DNA of 64,000 nucleotides from CAYUQT01 sp964446835 (GTDB lineage Bacteria > Planctomycetota > Phycisphaerae > UBA1845 > JAFGLZ01): assembly GCA_964446835.1 (NCBI GenBank), contig CAYUQT010000018.1, forward strand, positions 87,301-151,300, in the 5' to 3' direction. The notes below the pieces were generated by a model. That model was not told the DNA's origin and searched no databases. It saw nothing but the letters and a program-made list of their open reading frames with translations. Positions 34,080-43,298 of the stretch are shown in pieces. The position numbers and the translations under genes are program-made. The first letter of the stretch is position 1; every line of letters starts with the position of its first letter.

Positions 34080-37000
34080 TTACTCGTTCAGATCGATAGC
34101 GGCTCCGTCGGTTTCGGTCAGGCGACCGCTGAACATCCAGGCGCCGCCCATCTGCGAAACCTTCAGGAGGAGGCGGTTGACCCCTGATCGACCGTGCAGA
34201 GTGATCACGTCGGAGTCGGGCCGATACGCCCGCCCGCCGTCCAACTGGCCGATCACCTTCCCGTTGAACCAGCACTTGAACCCGTCGTTGCTGCCGAGCC
34301 GGAGCACGATGTCCCGCTCCCGCGTCAGACGGATATCGGCGAAGGCATAGGTGGCGACATTCTCGAGTTCACCATACACGCCCACGAGATTGACCCTGCC
34401 TGCGAGGTCGTTCACGGCGAAAGGTTCCCAGCGGAGCGTACGACCGGCCACCGAACAGTCTCTCTGGAGATTGACCTCGGGTTCGCCGACGAAGGCCTCA
34501 TTGAGAGGATGTGTTCGCGTGTCCCACGGTACCGGACCGATGAGGTGCCAGTCGCAGACCCAACCGTTCTTGCGGGCCTGTCGCGTGACATCCAGTCCGA
34601 TCTTCTTGAGCTGGTCGGCCAGCGATCGCCGCGCCTCGGCGTTTTCCTCAGCATCGAGTGCCTTGAGCAGAACCAACTGTGCCTGTTGTCGCCCCTTTTG
34701 GCTGCTGTTGGCCTGCTCGATCAGGCGGGCGACGTGATCTCGGATGGCCTTCTCATCACCGAAACACATGATCTCGTCGTTCTGAAGAGAGACGATGATT
34801 CGGCCGTCGCGGTCGATAATCAGCCCCCCAGGCAGGGCTGCTCCGGCCAGATCGCATTCCCAGGCTCGCCGACCGTCACTAAGCCGGGTGCAGCAGAGTC
34901 TCCACCTCGAGGCGAGCTGTCGCGGACGAGACGATTCGCAAACGGACAATACGACGTCCTGGGCCATCGCCAGGGCGACCGTATCGCTTTGGGCCAGCCA
35001 ATCGGCTCGCCAGAGCATCTCCGGCCGAGTCGCTGCATCACCTTTGTCCGCCAGTTCCAGAATCCTCTTGGCGTCGTAGCAGACGGGTGCTTTGTGGCGT
35101 CCATCCACCAGAACGATCCGCTCGTCGCTCCAGGCGGGAGGTATCTTGCTCGTTGCGAGATCGAACGCGGGTCCGTATCCACGACCTGGCTTGATGGGCA
35201 GAACCTCGAACTCACCGGGGTCAACGATGTTTTCAGTGGCAGAGTACTGCAGCCGGCCACCACGGATCAGCGCACGCTGCTGCACGACGCCGATCTCTTC
35301 GCCTCGGTTGGCGCGAGGCGAACCGTCGCCGGGGCCGTCACCGATGTACTCGCCCGTGTTCATATTATACGCTGCGGGTGAAATGACATTGCCGCCCGGC
35401 ATCCAGAGTCGACCTCCAGCGAGGGTCAGGACTCCCTGTGCGGAAACGCCCTTGCGAAGCTGCTGGTCCAGGTGTCCCGACATGATGTTCTGCCAGCGAA
35501 TCCGACCGGTAAGGGCATCGAGGGCGTACACATACGTGCCGTCATAATCGATGATGCCGGCCGCGGCATAGGCCACCCCGTCGCTGACGAGAACGCCGGT
35601 ATTGACCGGCCAGGTCGAGCACAGAGAGCCATACACCATCACCCGGCGTTCTGTTGGTGCGGCCCGAAAACGCCAGAGCATCCTTCCCGTGGCGGCTTCG
35701 AGGGCATAGATGTACCCGTCCCCCGAGCCGACATACGCCCGGTCGTTCCAGATCGTCGGCGGCTGCAGGATGGGTCCCGCTGTGAGGAACGACCATCGCA
35801 GCGAGCCGGATGCCGCATCCAGTGCCCGAACGGCACCATCGTTGCCGGCCACGAAGATCAGCCCCCCGGCGGTTGTTGGCACTGTGGATTGTACGGCGGC
35901 ATTGGGACGGTAGTGCCACACCCTCAAAGCGCTGCGGGAGGCCGATGCGGGAGTGGCAGCCCCGCGGGCATTGCTGCTGCGATAGGTGGGCCAATCCTTC
36001 TCGGAGACTCCCAGCGGCACAACTCGCTGAAGGTCGCCCGAGCCGATTTCCAGCCGCTCCGCCTCGACGGCTTTTCGATCAAACTTGAAGGCCCCGGCCG
36101 AACACATGGCGATTCGGCCCATCAGAGTGAGGTTGCAGTCGCAGGTCCATGGCCCGGTGTACAGAAGGCCGTTGGCGGCAATCACACCGTCATTGCATGA
36201 GGGGCGGAATGCCCCATTGAACAGAATCTTGCGCGCATCACGATCGTATCGCGTCACTCCTTCGGGGTAGCCTCGGCAGAACAACGAGTCAGGTGTGGCG
36301 GTGAGACGGGCGCACGAACGCTTCCGGAAGCCCAGGTCCTCCAGGGTGCGTCCGGTCATCGGATCGAGGGCCAGTGTGTTCCCTTCGGGGCCGATGCCCA
36401 CCAGCAGGCGGTCCTGCAGATACATCATGTTCGGATTGCTGGTGGTCTTCTTGCGATGCCACAGCAGACGGCCATCCTCCAGCGAGACGGCCACCACGTT
36501 CATCTGGGTCTGGGCTTCGTAGAACAGGGCCTTGGGGGTATAGAGGGCATAGCAGGTCGTGCGGAAGCCCGGCGTCGAGCTGAGTCCGCGCCCGGGCTCG
36601 TCGATCAGATCGTACACCTTCGGGTCGGTATTGCCCCAAAGCAGTTTGCCGGAACGGGCGTCAAGACATCCGATTCGAGCCCGAGGGGCATAGAAGAAGA
36701 GTCGTCCGCCGCCGATGGCCATGGCGCGTGAGTCCATAGGGGCATCCGGTCGGTGGGTCCATGCGAGCTTGCCCGCCTTCAGGTCGTACGCCAGGATCGT
36801 CTCGCCGAATCCCCAGGGCACCTGCGGCTCATAGTAGCCCCGGCTGAGTTCCCCCCAGCTCCAGTGCGGGTACTGGCTGCGGACGATCGTTGTCTCGGGG
36901 CGGTCGCTGTCCTTGCCGACCATCGCATAGAGAAGCCCATCGGCCAGGGCGATCCACTTCCAGAAGCCGCGGACAGAGGGTGTACGAATACGGGCCTTCT

Positions 37001-37967
37001 GCTCCCCTGTTTCCGGGTCCAGCAATAGGACACCCGTGCCGTCGTGGTCGATCATGTAGAAGGCGTCGGGGGCTGCAACAAACGCCGAGCGGTGGGCGAG
37101 GTATCCGTCGGGCAGCTTGCGCATCCACAGCGTCTCGCCGTTGTATCCGTTGCTTGCCAGCAGCGTGTTGAGCCACACCTCCTCGCGCTGATGGTGTGCG
37201 ATATGTCCCATTGCGATGAAGAGTCTGCCGTCAGAGGCCGTGGTGATGGCCGGCATCGTGATGTAGTAGGGCAGTCCCAGCCACTGCGTCATGTACGGTG
37301 CCTGGATGACCGAATCATTCGAGACGGGGTTATTGTCGGGACCGTGCTCCCAATGGCTCCAGTCCTCGGCACCGGCCAGGCGAGGTTTGGTCAGAATCAC
37401 CCACACCCCGGTGTCGTCCTCTGCGGTGGCAGTCTCTCTTGTGTTCAGGGATTCGATCCACGGCTTCAGCTTGGCCAGTGTGAGAAGCCCGTCGGCCCCA
37501 TGCAGGACACGGCTGCGGCCGAGGATTGCCTTTCCGCCCGGACGCAGCGATCGCAGAACTTCGGTTGCAGCGAGTCCATCGAGTGCCGCATCAGTCAGAT
37601 CGACGCTGGCGATCAGATCCATCATGTTGTCGGCGTACGGGAGTTGCCGTGAGAGCCATCGTTCGGTTAACGCTCGACGTCCATAGAGCGATTGGCTTTC
37701 GAGCAGGCGGCACGTGGCGTTCACGCAAGCGGCGTTCGGGTCCAGGGCATGCACCAGCAGATCGGATTGGCGCGCCAGTTCGAGGACGACCTTGGGGTGT
37801 TCGCATCCCAACAGGCTGCAAAGCCCTCGCGCTACGCGTGCCCTGTCGATCACGTGTCGGACGGTCGACGCTTCGGCGTTGGCGGCCACCTCTTGAGCTG
37901 CCATGGCAGAGGAGCACGACACCCAGGCCGTCAGCAGGGCCACTCCCGCGGCAGTTCGGCTTCTCAT
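34080..37967 (-). CDS. Giant secreted PQQ-type beta-propeller protein with N-terminal methyltransferase-like segment
   Basis: The 1295-residue protein starts after AAAGGAG with a signal peptide (TAAGVALLTAWVSCSSAMA). Residues about 40-200 resemble a degenerate methyltransferase (ARGLCSLLG, NMMDLIASVDLTDAAL, LRSLRPGGKAILG) that lacks a clear SAM-binding GxGxG. Residues about 205-620 and 680-1060 form two eight-bladed propellers of the PQQ/WD-like type, with blades such as DGAVRALDAASGSLRWSF, DGYIYALEAATGRMLWRF and GTYVYALDALTGRIRWQN. The C-terminus (about 1125-1295) is a beta domain like those appended to other planctomycete enzymes (DIVLRLGSNDGFKCWFNGK). Quinoprotein activity is doubtful because the usual cofactor residues are not evident. 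Confidence 0.82.
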   Translation of the reverse strand: MRSRTAAGVALLTAWVSCSSAMAAQEVAANAEASTVRHVIDRARVARGLCSLLGCEHPKVVLELARQSDLLVHALDPNAACVNATCRLLESQSLYGRRALTERWLSRQLPYADNMMDLIASVDLTDAALDGLAATEVLRSLRPGGKAILGRSRVLHGADGLLTLAKLKPWIESLNTRETATAEDDTGVWVILTKPRLAGAEDWSHWEHGPDNNPVSNDSVIQAPYMTQWLGLPYYITMPAITTASDGRLFIAMGHIAHHQREEVWLNTLLASNGYNGETLWMRKLPDGYLAHRSAFVAAPDAFYMIDHDGTGVLLLDPETGEQKARIRTPSVRGFWKWIALADGLLYAMVGKDSDRPETTIVRSQYPHWSWGELSRGYYEPQVPWGFGETILAYDLKAGKLAWTHRPDAPMDSRAMAIGGGRLFFYAPRARIGCLDARSGKLLWGNTDPKVYDLIDEPGRGLSSTPGFRTTCYALYTPKALFYEAQTQMNVVAVSLEDGRLLWHRKKTTSNPNMMYLQDRLLVGIGPEGNTLALDPMTGRTLEDLGFRKRSCARLTATPDSLFCRGYPEGVTRYDRDARKILFNGAFRPSCNDGVIAANGLLYTGPWTCDCNLTLMGRIAMCSAGAFKFDRKAVEAERLEIGSGDLQRVVPLGVSEKDWPTYRSSNARGAATPASASRSALRVWHYRPNAAVQSTVPTTAGGLIFVAGNDGAVRALDAASGSLRWSFLTAGPILQPPTIWNDRAYVGSGDGYIYALEAATGRMLWRFRAAPTERRVMVYGSLCSTWPVNTGVLVSDGVAYAAAGIIDYDGTYVYALDALTGRIRWQNIMSGHLDQQLRKGVSAQGVLTLAGGRLWMPGGNVISPAAYNMNTGEYIGDGPGDGSPRANRGEEIGVVQQRALIRGGRLQYSATENIVDPGEFEVLPIKPGRGYGPAFDLATSKIPPAWSDERIVLVDGRHKAPVCYDAKRILELADKGDAATRPEMLWRADWLAQSDTVALAMAQDVVLSVCESSRPRQLASRWRLCCTRLSDGRRAWECDLAGAALPGGLIIDRDGRIIVSLQNDEIMCFGDEKAIRDHVARLIEQANSSQKGRQQAQLVLLKALDAEENAEARRSLADQLKKIGLDVTRQARKNGWVCDWHLIGPVPWDTRTHPLNEAFVGEPEVNLQRDCSVAGRTLRWEPFAVNDLAGRVNLVGVYGELENVATYAFADIRLTRERDIVLRLGSNDGFKCWFNGKVIGQLDGGRAYRPDSDVITLHGRSGVNRLLLKVSQMGGAWMFSGRLTETDGAAIDLNE

Positions 37968-38432
37968 GGGTCTCTCCTTTCCGATGATCGGCGCCTGCGG
38001 TTCAGCGATTCCGCGTGTGTTGGGGCACGAACAGACTCACGGTTCTTGAAGTGTCCTGCTTCTCGTTCGGCGCGATGGGGTTGCCTCGAAGGTGCCAGAA
38101 TCGAACAGCACACACGTCCATGACCGGTTCGTGTATGACATTGGCGACGGCTCTGCCCGACCGATGACATCTCGACGGTCCCCGGTGCATCGCGGATTGA
38201 TCCTCGGGGCCAGAGGTCCCGGTGGGCTCGTCCATCCAGAGAGTATTGTCCAAGACATTCCATTGCAGCACAAGATGGAAGAGATTGCACCACTGGGTTG
38301 GCGTAGGGGGACACCGGGTTGCTCGCGGTGTCGACCTTGTTGCGACATGCAGAGCAGGAAGAAACCCCTCCGCCCGGGCCGTTGGGTTATTCGAATCGTT
38401 GTCACCGCGGAATCGCAGGCCAAGTTTCAGCT
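37968..38432. other. Intergenic region, no gene seen
   Basis: About 465 bases between the start of the PQQ-propeller gene and the end of the acyl-CoA ligase gene, both leftward. It contains a small inverted repeat (GACACCG/CGGTGTC at 38310-38332) without a T-run. The frames here are short and Arg/Pro-rich. The promoter of the propeller gene should lie in the part near 38000-38100. Confidence 0.45.
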
Positions 38433-39986
38433 TCAGGCCTGTTTCTTCTTGGCGGCCACTTCGGCCGCGATCTGCTTCTTGGCGATCTTGCCGGTAGGGC
38501 CCTTGGGAAGCTCTTCGCGGAACTCGATCACGCGGGGATACTTATAGGCCGCCAGATGACGCTTCGCGTAGTCGGTGATGTCGTCCGAAGAAGTGCGGGC
38601 ACCGGGACGAAGGACGATGACCGCCTCTACCTCTTCGCCGAGGTATTCGTCCGGTACGCCGACAACGGCCACTTCGACGACGTCGGGATGGGCGAAGATC
38701 ACTCGCTCAACCTCGGCCGGATAGACGTTGAAGCCGCCCCGAAGGATCATCTCCTTCTTACGGTCGAGGATGAACACGTTACCCGCGTGATCCACTTTGC
38801 CGATGTCACCGGTGCGGAGCCACCCGTCGACGATCGTTTCGGCGGTGGCCTGCGGGCGCTTGTAGTATCCCTTCATGATGTTGTGCCCGCGGACGACGAT
38901 CTCTCCCTCTTGATCGGCATCTAGGAACTTTCCTTCTTCGTCGATGGTGCGGACTTCGACTCCCCAAATGGCCCTGCCGCTGGAGTGCGGCACGATGGGC
39001 TGGTCGTATCGGCTGAAGCAGACGATCGGGGAAGTCTCGGTGAGTCCGTAACCCTGCAGCACGGTCAAGCCCAGGCGATTGCGGACCTGTTCGAAGACCG
39101 GCCAAGGCAGTGGCGCACCGCCCGACATCGTCAGCACCAGGCTCGACAGATCAAAGCGGTCCAGGGAAGCCGACGTCAGCAACGAGGTGTACATGGTCGG
39201 CACACCAGCGAATACCGTAATTCGGTGACGCTGGATCGTTTCCAGAGCCTTTTCGGCCTCCCACCGGGGCAGATAGCAGACCGCCCCACCGTACATCAAT
39301 GGCGCGTTCTGCATGCACGTCTGACCGAAACTGTGGAACAGTGGCAGTGCCGCCAGCACCATGTGCCCGGGGCCCAACAGACGCATGCGATCGGGGAACT
39401 CGCTCAGGATCCACAGCGGCACGTACTGGGCATTGCTGTAGAGGTTGAAGTGGGTGAGTTCAACCCCCTTGCTGCGTCCCGTGGTTCCCGAGGTGTAGAT
39501 GATCACGGCTGTATGATCGGAGGTCGTGGGGCACAGATCGGTCCAAGGTTCCGTGTCGAGCACCTGGAGGGTTGCGTCTTCCTCGTCCATGCTGCCGACA
39601 AACACGAGGTCACGACAGGTCTCGACCCGACGAAAGCCCGTCGTGGCGATTTCCTTCAACGAGTGCCATGCAATCAGAACTTTGGCATCGCTATCTTCCA
39701 GAAAGTAAGCCACCTCGTCAGCGGCGCTGAGGACATTCAGCGTGACGGCCACCGCTCCCAGGCGAAGTACTCCGAAGTAGGCCACGGTGAACTGGGGCAC
39801 ATTCGGCAATAGGAGAGCGACCTTATCGCCTCGGCCGACCCCTTTTTGCCTGAGAAACCCCGCCATCTGCATCGACGCGCGCTGAAGCTGGGCGTACGTC
39901 ATTCGGAAGTCTTCAATGATCAGCGCAACCTGATCGGGATACCGGCGGGCACCCTCATCCAACAAGAAAGCAAGATTCAGACTCAT
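38433..39986 (-). CDS. Long-chain acyl-CoA ligase (AMP-forming)
   Basis: The 517-residue protein is an ANL-superfamily adenylating enzyme that activates a carboxylic acid to its acyl-AMP and then to the CoA thioester. Visible motifs are IIYTSGTTGRSKGV (about 162-176), GYGLTETSP with the conserved TE, WLRTGDIGKVD, ILDRKKEMILRGGFNVYPAEVE and the catalytic C-terminal Lys in LPKGPTGKIAKKQI. It is closest to FadD-type fatty-acid ligases. I used the ATG at 39986 (MSLNLAFLLDEGARRYPDQVAL), the usual beginning; an in-frame GTG at 40043 would add 19 residues. The neighbours do not define a pathway; fatty-acid uptake or beta-oxidation is likely. Confidence 0.9.
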   Translation of the reverse strand: MSLNLAFLLDEGARRYPDQVALIIEDFRMTYAQLQRASMQMAGFLRQKGVGRGDKVALLLPNVPQFTVAYFGVLRLGAVAVTLNVLSAADEVAYFLEDSDAKVLIAWHSLKEIATTGFRRVETCRDLVFVGSMDEEDATLQVLDTEPWTDLCPTTSDHTAVIIYTSGTTGRSKGVELTHFNLYSNAQYVPLWILSEFPDRMRLLGPGHMVLAALPLFHSFGQTCMQNAPLMYGGAVCYLPRWEAEKALETIQRHRITVFAGVPTMYTSLLTSASLDRFDLSSLVLTMSGGAPLPWPVFEQVRNRLGLTVLQGYGLTETSPIVCFSRYDQPIVPHSSGRAIWGVEVRTIDEEGKFLDADQEGEIVVRGHNIMKGYYKRPQATAETIVDGWLRTGDIGKVDHAGNVFILDRKKEMILRGGFNVYPAEVERVIFAHPDVVEVAVVGVPDEYLGEEVEAVIVLRPGARTSSDDITDYAKRHLAAYKYPRVIEFREELPKGPTGKIAKKQIAAEVAAKKKQA

Positions 39987-40227
39987 AACGAACGGTTCCC
40001 CATGCGGCGTCTTGCCGTTCGATCCAGAAGATATGTTCCACAACCTGCATACAGCTTAGCGGTTACTACCTTAGTACGACAAGTACCACCTGTGTGGGAA
40101 AAGCAAAGAGCGCAGGAATTGTGCGCAATGTGGAAGGTGTTCTGGGAAGGCTTGCGAACTCAAGCCATTGCTGCCCATATGGAATCTGGTTGACGAGGGC
40201 CTTGTCAGGAAGGCACAAAAATACTGG

Positions 40228-40257
40228 AACCGTCCGGCCCTCGCGGACCGGACGGTT
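40228..40257 (-). terminator. Terminator downstream of the ferredoxin gene
   Basis: AACCGTCCGG and CCGGACGGTT form a perfect ten-base-pair stem. On the minus strand the stem is followed by CCAGTATTTTTG, giving a T-run a few bases away. It lies 27 bases past the ferredoxin stop. Confidence 0.65.
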
Positions 40258-40283
40258 TGCCAAAGGATCATAACGAGCAAATG

Positions 40284-40463
40284 TCAGGACTTCTTGGTGC
40301 CCTTGATGGCCTCGGTCGGACATTCACCGGCGCAGGAACCGCAATCGGTGCACTTTTCCGCATCGATCACGTACTTGTCGTCGCCTTGGCTAATGGCCGA
40401 TTCGGGGCAGACATCGACACAGGTTCCACAACTGATACACTCATCGGTAATGACGTGAGCCAT
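40284..40463 (-). CDS. Small ferredoxin with two [4Fe-4S] clusters
   Basis: The 59-residue protein carries two clostridial-type cluster motifs, CISCGTCVDVCP and CTDCGSCAGECP, each supplying three Cys to one cluster and one Cys to the other. It is a low-potential cytoplasmic electron carrier, common in anaerobes. The start was set at the ATG at 40463 (MAHVITDECISCG), preceded by GGAGG; a longer frame from 40505 adds residues not found in such ferredoxins. It is a single gene between terminator and promoter regions, with no obvious partner enzyme next to it. Confidence 0.93.
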   Translation of the reverse strand: MAHVITDECISCGTCVDVCPESAISQGDDKYVIDAEKCTDCGSCAGECPTEAIKGTKKS

Positions 40464-40570
40464 ACTGCCTCCATAAGCATTTGATAGTAAGTTGCTCGCA
40501 CACAAAACTCATCGTTAGCATAGCCGCGGCGGGACGGTGTGGCAAGTTCCGCTGAGACCGTCCGGGCCCG

Positions 40571-41179
40571 CTAATCCCGTGCGGCTTCGGCCTGATCTAC
40601 GGTGGTTCCGTCGGGCACCGATGTACTCAGGAGGGGTCGATCTGCTTCCTGTTGGTCGACCGACGATTTCTCCATCATCAGCGGGCTGTCGGGGTAGTAG
40701 AGTCTGCGCGCGGTTTCCACAACGGTGGCAAAGCGGACGACGTCTTTGGGCGTCGGATAGGAGCACAGGAACAGAAACAGCGGGCACAGCATGAGCAGTC
40801 GGTCCCAGTACAGGTGTTCGGCCTGCATGAGGAAGAGGCCCAGGCAACACGGGATGAAGAACGCCAGGCAGGCATTCCCTCGGGCCCGAGCGAAATCATC
40901 AGCAATCGCTTCCATTGTGGCCGGATGGTCGCCCAACAAAGTGGCTCGACGGCGAACCAGCGTTTGAGTCTGGTAGAACACAAAACCCAATGCTCCTGCC
41001 AGTGCCACGATGCCGCTGGCACGAAGGGTCTGGATCCCGGTTGCCGACCTGACTCTGGACATGTTGCCACTTTGGGCGGTCGTCATCCACATCAGCAGCA
41101 GGAAGATCGCGGCCGAAAAATACTTGCTCCTCGCGCGCGAAAGGCCTCTTTCGGCGACACTGGTCAGAACTTCAGACAT
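40571..41179 (-). CDS. Four-helix integral membrane protein of unknown function
   Basis: The 202-residue protein has four hydrophobic segments: FSAAIFLLLMWMTTA (about 21-36), ASGIVALAGALGFVFYQ (about 54-70), LAFFIPCCLGLFLMQ (about 104-118) and LMLCPLFLFLCSY (about 128-141). The ends are soluble and the C-terminus is acidic. I recognise no family. Its ATG overlaps the last eight bases of the DUF2802-like gene, so the two are translated together; larC lies just upstream. A GAGGA sits nine bases before the start. Confidence 0.65.
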   Translation of the reverse strand: MSEVLTSVAERGLSRARSKYFSAAIFLLLMWMTTAQSGNMSRVRSATGIQTLRASGIVALAGALGFVFYQTQTLVRRRATLLGDHPATMEAIADDFARARGNACLAFFIPCCLGLFLMQAEHLYWDRLLMLCPLFLFLCSYPTPKDVVRFATVVETARRLYYPDSPLMMEKSSVDQQEADRPLLSTSVPDGTTVDQAEAARD

Positions 41180-41750
41180 CTTGCGGATTCCTCGGTCGTC
41201 TCAACTTCACGATCAATTCGATCTCGCCCACATTTCGGTTCAGACGGCGGGCGATTTCTACATAACTCAAACCGGCATCGACGGATTCGAGAACCTGGCT
41301 GGCCAGGGACTCCTGGGCATTCGCCGGAGGTGTAACGTCACCGGCCGGTGACACCTCTTTCGCTTCGGGAGCCCCTGCTGACTTGGGAAGGGGTGTTGGG
41401 GATTCGTGGTTCCCCAGGCCGAGACGCCGCAGTTCGGCCAGTCGGGCGTCTGCGTCGGCGATGGCCTTCTCCAGCTTGGCGAATCGGATGTCCACCTGAG
41501 CGTTGATTTCGCGCGAGAGCTTCTCCAACTGCATCATCACTTCGGAGATGTCCTCCCGAATTCCCTGATGCTCCTTCATCCGATGGAGCTGTTCACGGAC
41601 ATACTCTCGAGGCGAGCCCCCCCGAGCGGCCTGTCGACGTCGCATCGACATGGTCATCAGAAACACAACAACCGCCAGCCCGCCTATCAGTGCAAGCGTC
41701 TGGTTGTTCATCTCGCCGGACGCTGCCGGCAGTATCAGGGGCCAGTGCAT
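41172..41750 (-). CDS. Membrane-anchored coiled-coil protein with C-terminal DUF2802-like helix-turn-helix
   Basis: The ATG at 41750 (MHWPLILPAASGEMNN) overlaps the end of larC by 16 bases and follows GAGGTG; an alternative start is the ATG at 41711. The 192-residue product has one transmembrane helix (TLALIGGLAVVVFLMTMS, about 16-34), a charged coiled coil (about 60-115, EQLHRMKEHQGIREDISEVMMQLEKL...), a Pro/Ala-rich linker and a final helix-turn-helix-like segment ESVDAGLSYVEIARRLNRNVGEIELIVKLR, which matches the DUF2802 pattern. The far longer frame to 42053 is only the shadow of larC. Function unknown; DUF2802 proteins are often near flagellar or polar genes. Confidence 0.65.
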   Translation of the reverse strand: MHWPLILPAASGEMNNQTLALIGGLAVVVFLMTMSMRRRQAARGGSPREYVREQLHRMKEHQGIREDISEVMMQLEKLSREINAQVDIRFAKLEKAIADADARLAELRRLGLGNHESPTPLPKSAGAPEAKEVSPAGDVTPPANAQESLASQVLESVDAGLSYVEIARRLNRNVGEIELIVKLRRPRNPQDV

Positions 41751-42961
41751 GGCGCACCTCGTACGTCTGATCGACCTTCGGCTTCCCACGCATGGCGGGC
41801 CGCGTCCATCACTCGCCGCAAGGCCACGCCGTGGTCCAGGGCTGCCGCGCGGCAGTCGTCGTATTCCGGCGACGCGGTGACGACGATTCCACCGCGGCGC
41901 CCCACCTTCATTCGAATCATACCGTACGGTGTGGCGATCGATAGATGGTCGCGCAACAACTTGCTTCGAATGACTTGGTGTCGCCGCACACCGAAGGTTG
42001 TCGTTTCGGCGAACAGCAGCGACTCCATCTCCGAAACATCCTCCGGACGGCACAATGCCGTAATGACGACGGCGGGGCGGTTCTTCTTCATCACGATCGG
42101 CGTGCAGTAGGTGTCCAACGCTCCGGCCGACATCAGACGCTCACAGGCATGCGCGATCGTCTCGGCCGTGGCGTCGTCGAGATTCGCCTCGAGCACGCAC
42201 ACCTCGTCGTGCTCCTCGGCCGGTCCTTCCGAAGGCATCGACGTCTGCCCCAACAAGACACGCAATACGTTGGGACGATGCTGTCCGTCGCGGAAGCCCG
42301 CCCCACATCCGACGGTGTCCAACGTCATCGAAGGTACCGGACCAAATGACTCGGCCAGCGTTGTCAGGATCGCGGCACCGGTGGGTGTCGTCAGTTCACC
42401 GGTCTCCGACGTCGCAGCGATGGGTATACCTTTTAGCAGAATCGCCGTTGCCGGCGCCGGAATCGGCATCTCGCCGTGATCGCAGCGGATCACGCCGCTG
42501 CCAACGGGAATCGGCGAACACACCACCCGCTCGACGCCCAGTTCCCGCAAACCGATCACGGCCCCGACCACATCGACGATGGCATCCAGGGCGCCGACCT
42601 CGTGAAAGTGGACTTTCTCAAGGGTCGTGTTGTGGGCACTTGCCTCCGCTTCGGCCAAACGCTCGAAGACCCGAACCGCCCGCGACTTCACACCGTCGCT
42701 CAACGACGACGATTCGATGATCTGCCGGATGTGGTGCAGGTGGCGGTGCGGCTTGTCCACGCCCGGGTCGACCTCGACGTGAAACCGCGTTGCCGCGAAA
42801 CCCTGTTTCTTGACCTTCTCGGCCCGAACTGAAAAGCCCGGGACGCCCAGTCCCTTCAGAGACTCACTCAACCGATCGACAGATACACCAGCGTCGATCA
42901 GTCCGCCGAGGATCATGTCGCCGCTGGCGCCGTTGAAACAATCGAAGTAGGCAATCCGCAT
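41735..42961 (-). CDS. larC: Nickel-pincer cofactor biosynthesis protein LarC
   Basis: LarC inserts nickel into the pyridinium-3,5-bisthiocarboxylate mononucleotide cofactor used by lactate racemase and related racemases/epimerases. The 408-residue protein starts MRIAYFDCFNGASGDMILGGLIDAG, diagnostic for the family, and continues with VHFHEVGALDAIVDVVGA, CDHGEMPIPAPAT, ELTTPTGAAIL, TVGCGAGF, LEANLDDATAE and TPIVMKKNRPAV. In many bacteria LarC is made as two frames; here it is a single frame. The start at 42961 was set by this family N-terminus. larA and larB are not in the window. Its 3' end overlaps the DUF2802-like gene, giving a three-gene leftward unit. Confidence 0.93.
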   Translation of the reverse strand: MRIAYFDCFNGASGDMILGGLIDAGVSVDRLSESLKGLGVPGFSVRAEKVKKQGFAATRFHVEVDPGVDKPHRHLHHIRQIIESSSLSDGVKSRAVRVFERLAEAEASAHNTTLEKVHFHEVGALDAIVDVVGAVIGLRELGVERVVCSPIPVGSGVIRCDHGEMPIPAPATAILLKGIPIAATSETGELTTPTGAAILTTLAESFGPVPSMTLDTVGCGAGFRDGQHRPNVLRVLLGQTSMPSEGPAEEHDEVCVLEANLDDATAETIAHACERLMSAGALDTYCTPIVMKKNRPAVVITALCRPEDVSEMESLLFAETTTFGVRRHQVIRSKLLRDHLSIATPYGMIRMKVGRRGGIVVTASPEYDDCRAAALDHGVALRRVMDAARHAWEAEGRSDVRGAPCTGP

Positions 42962-43298
42962 CGAACTCTCACTGTTGGTGAATCGGCCAGGGAGATTTCC
43001 TCGTTCAACACTCCCGCATTGAGCGTGTCCACCGGACCGTCCACAATAGTAGTCTAGGCGGGCGGCGGATGGCGGACAATACCGTCGGCGTGTCAAAGCT
43101 TGTATGGCAGCGGCACGTCGCACGTCGCGAAGCGTTTGTTCGCAGGGCTGTTGCGCCCGGGGATCAAGGTGCCTCAACGATGACGTTCGTTCCCCAGATC
43201 GGAGGTCCCGATTTGCGCGCTTGCCCGAGAGGCGATGCCCGTAATAGAGTGGCGCCCACGCGGTCGCATCGTTTGGCGGCATGGCAGGAGTCATTGAC
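42962..43298. other. Divergent promoter region between larC and a UroD-like gene
   Basis: About 340 bases with no gene. An AGGAG at 43286-43290 serves the rightward gene. A short direct repeat (GCACGTC twice near 43114-43127) is the only pattern I noticed; no clear -35/-10 pair stands out. Confidence 0.45.
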
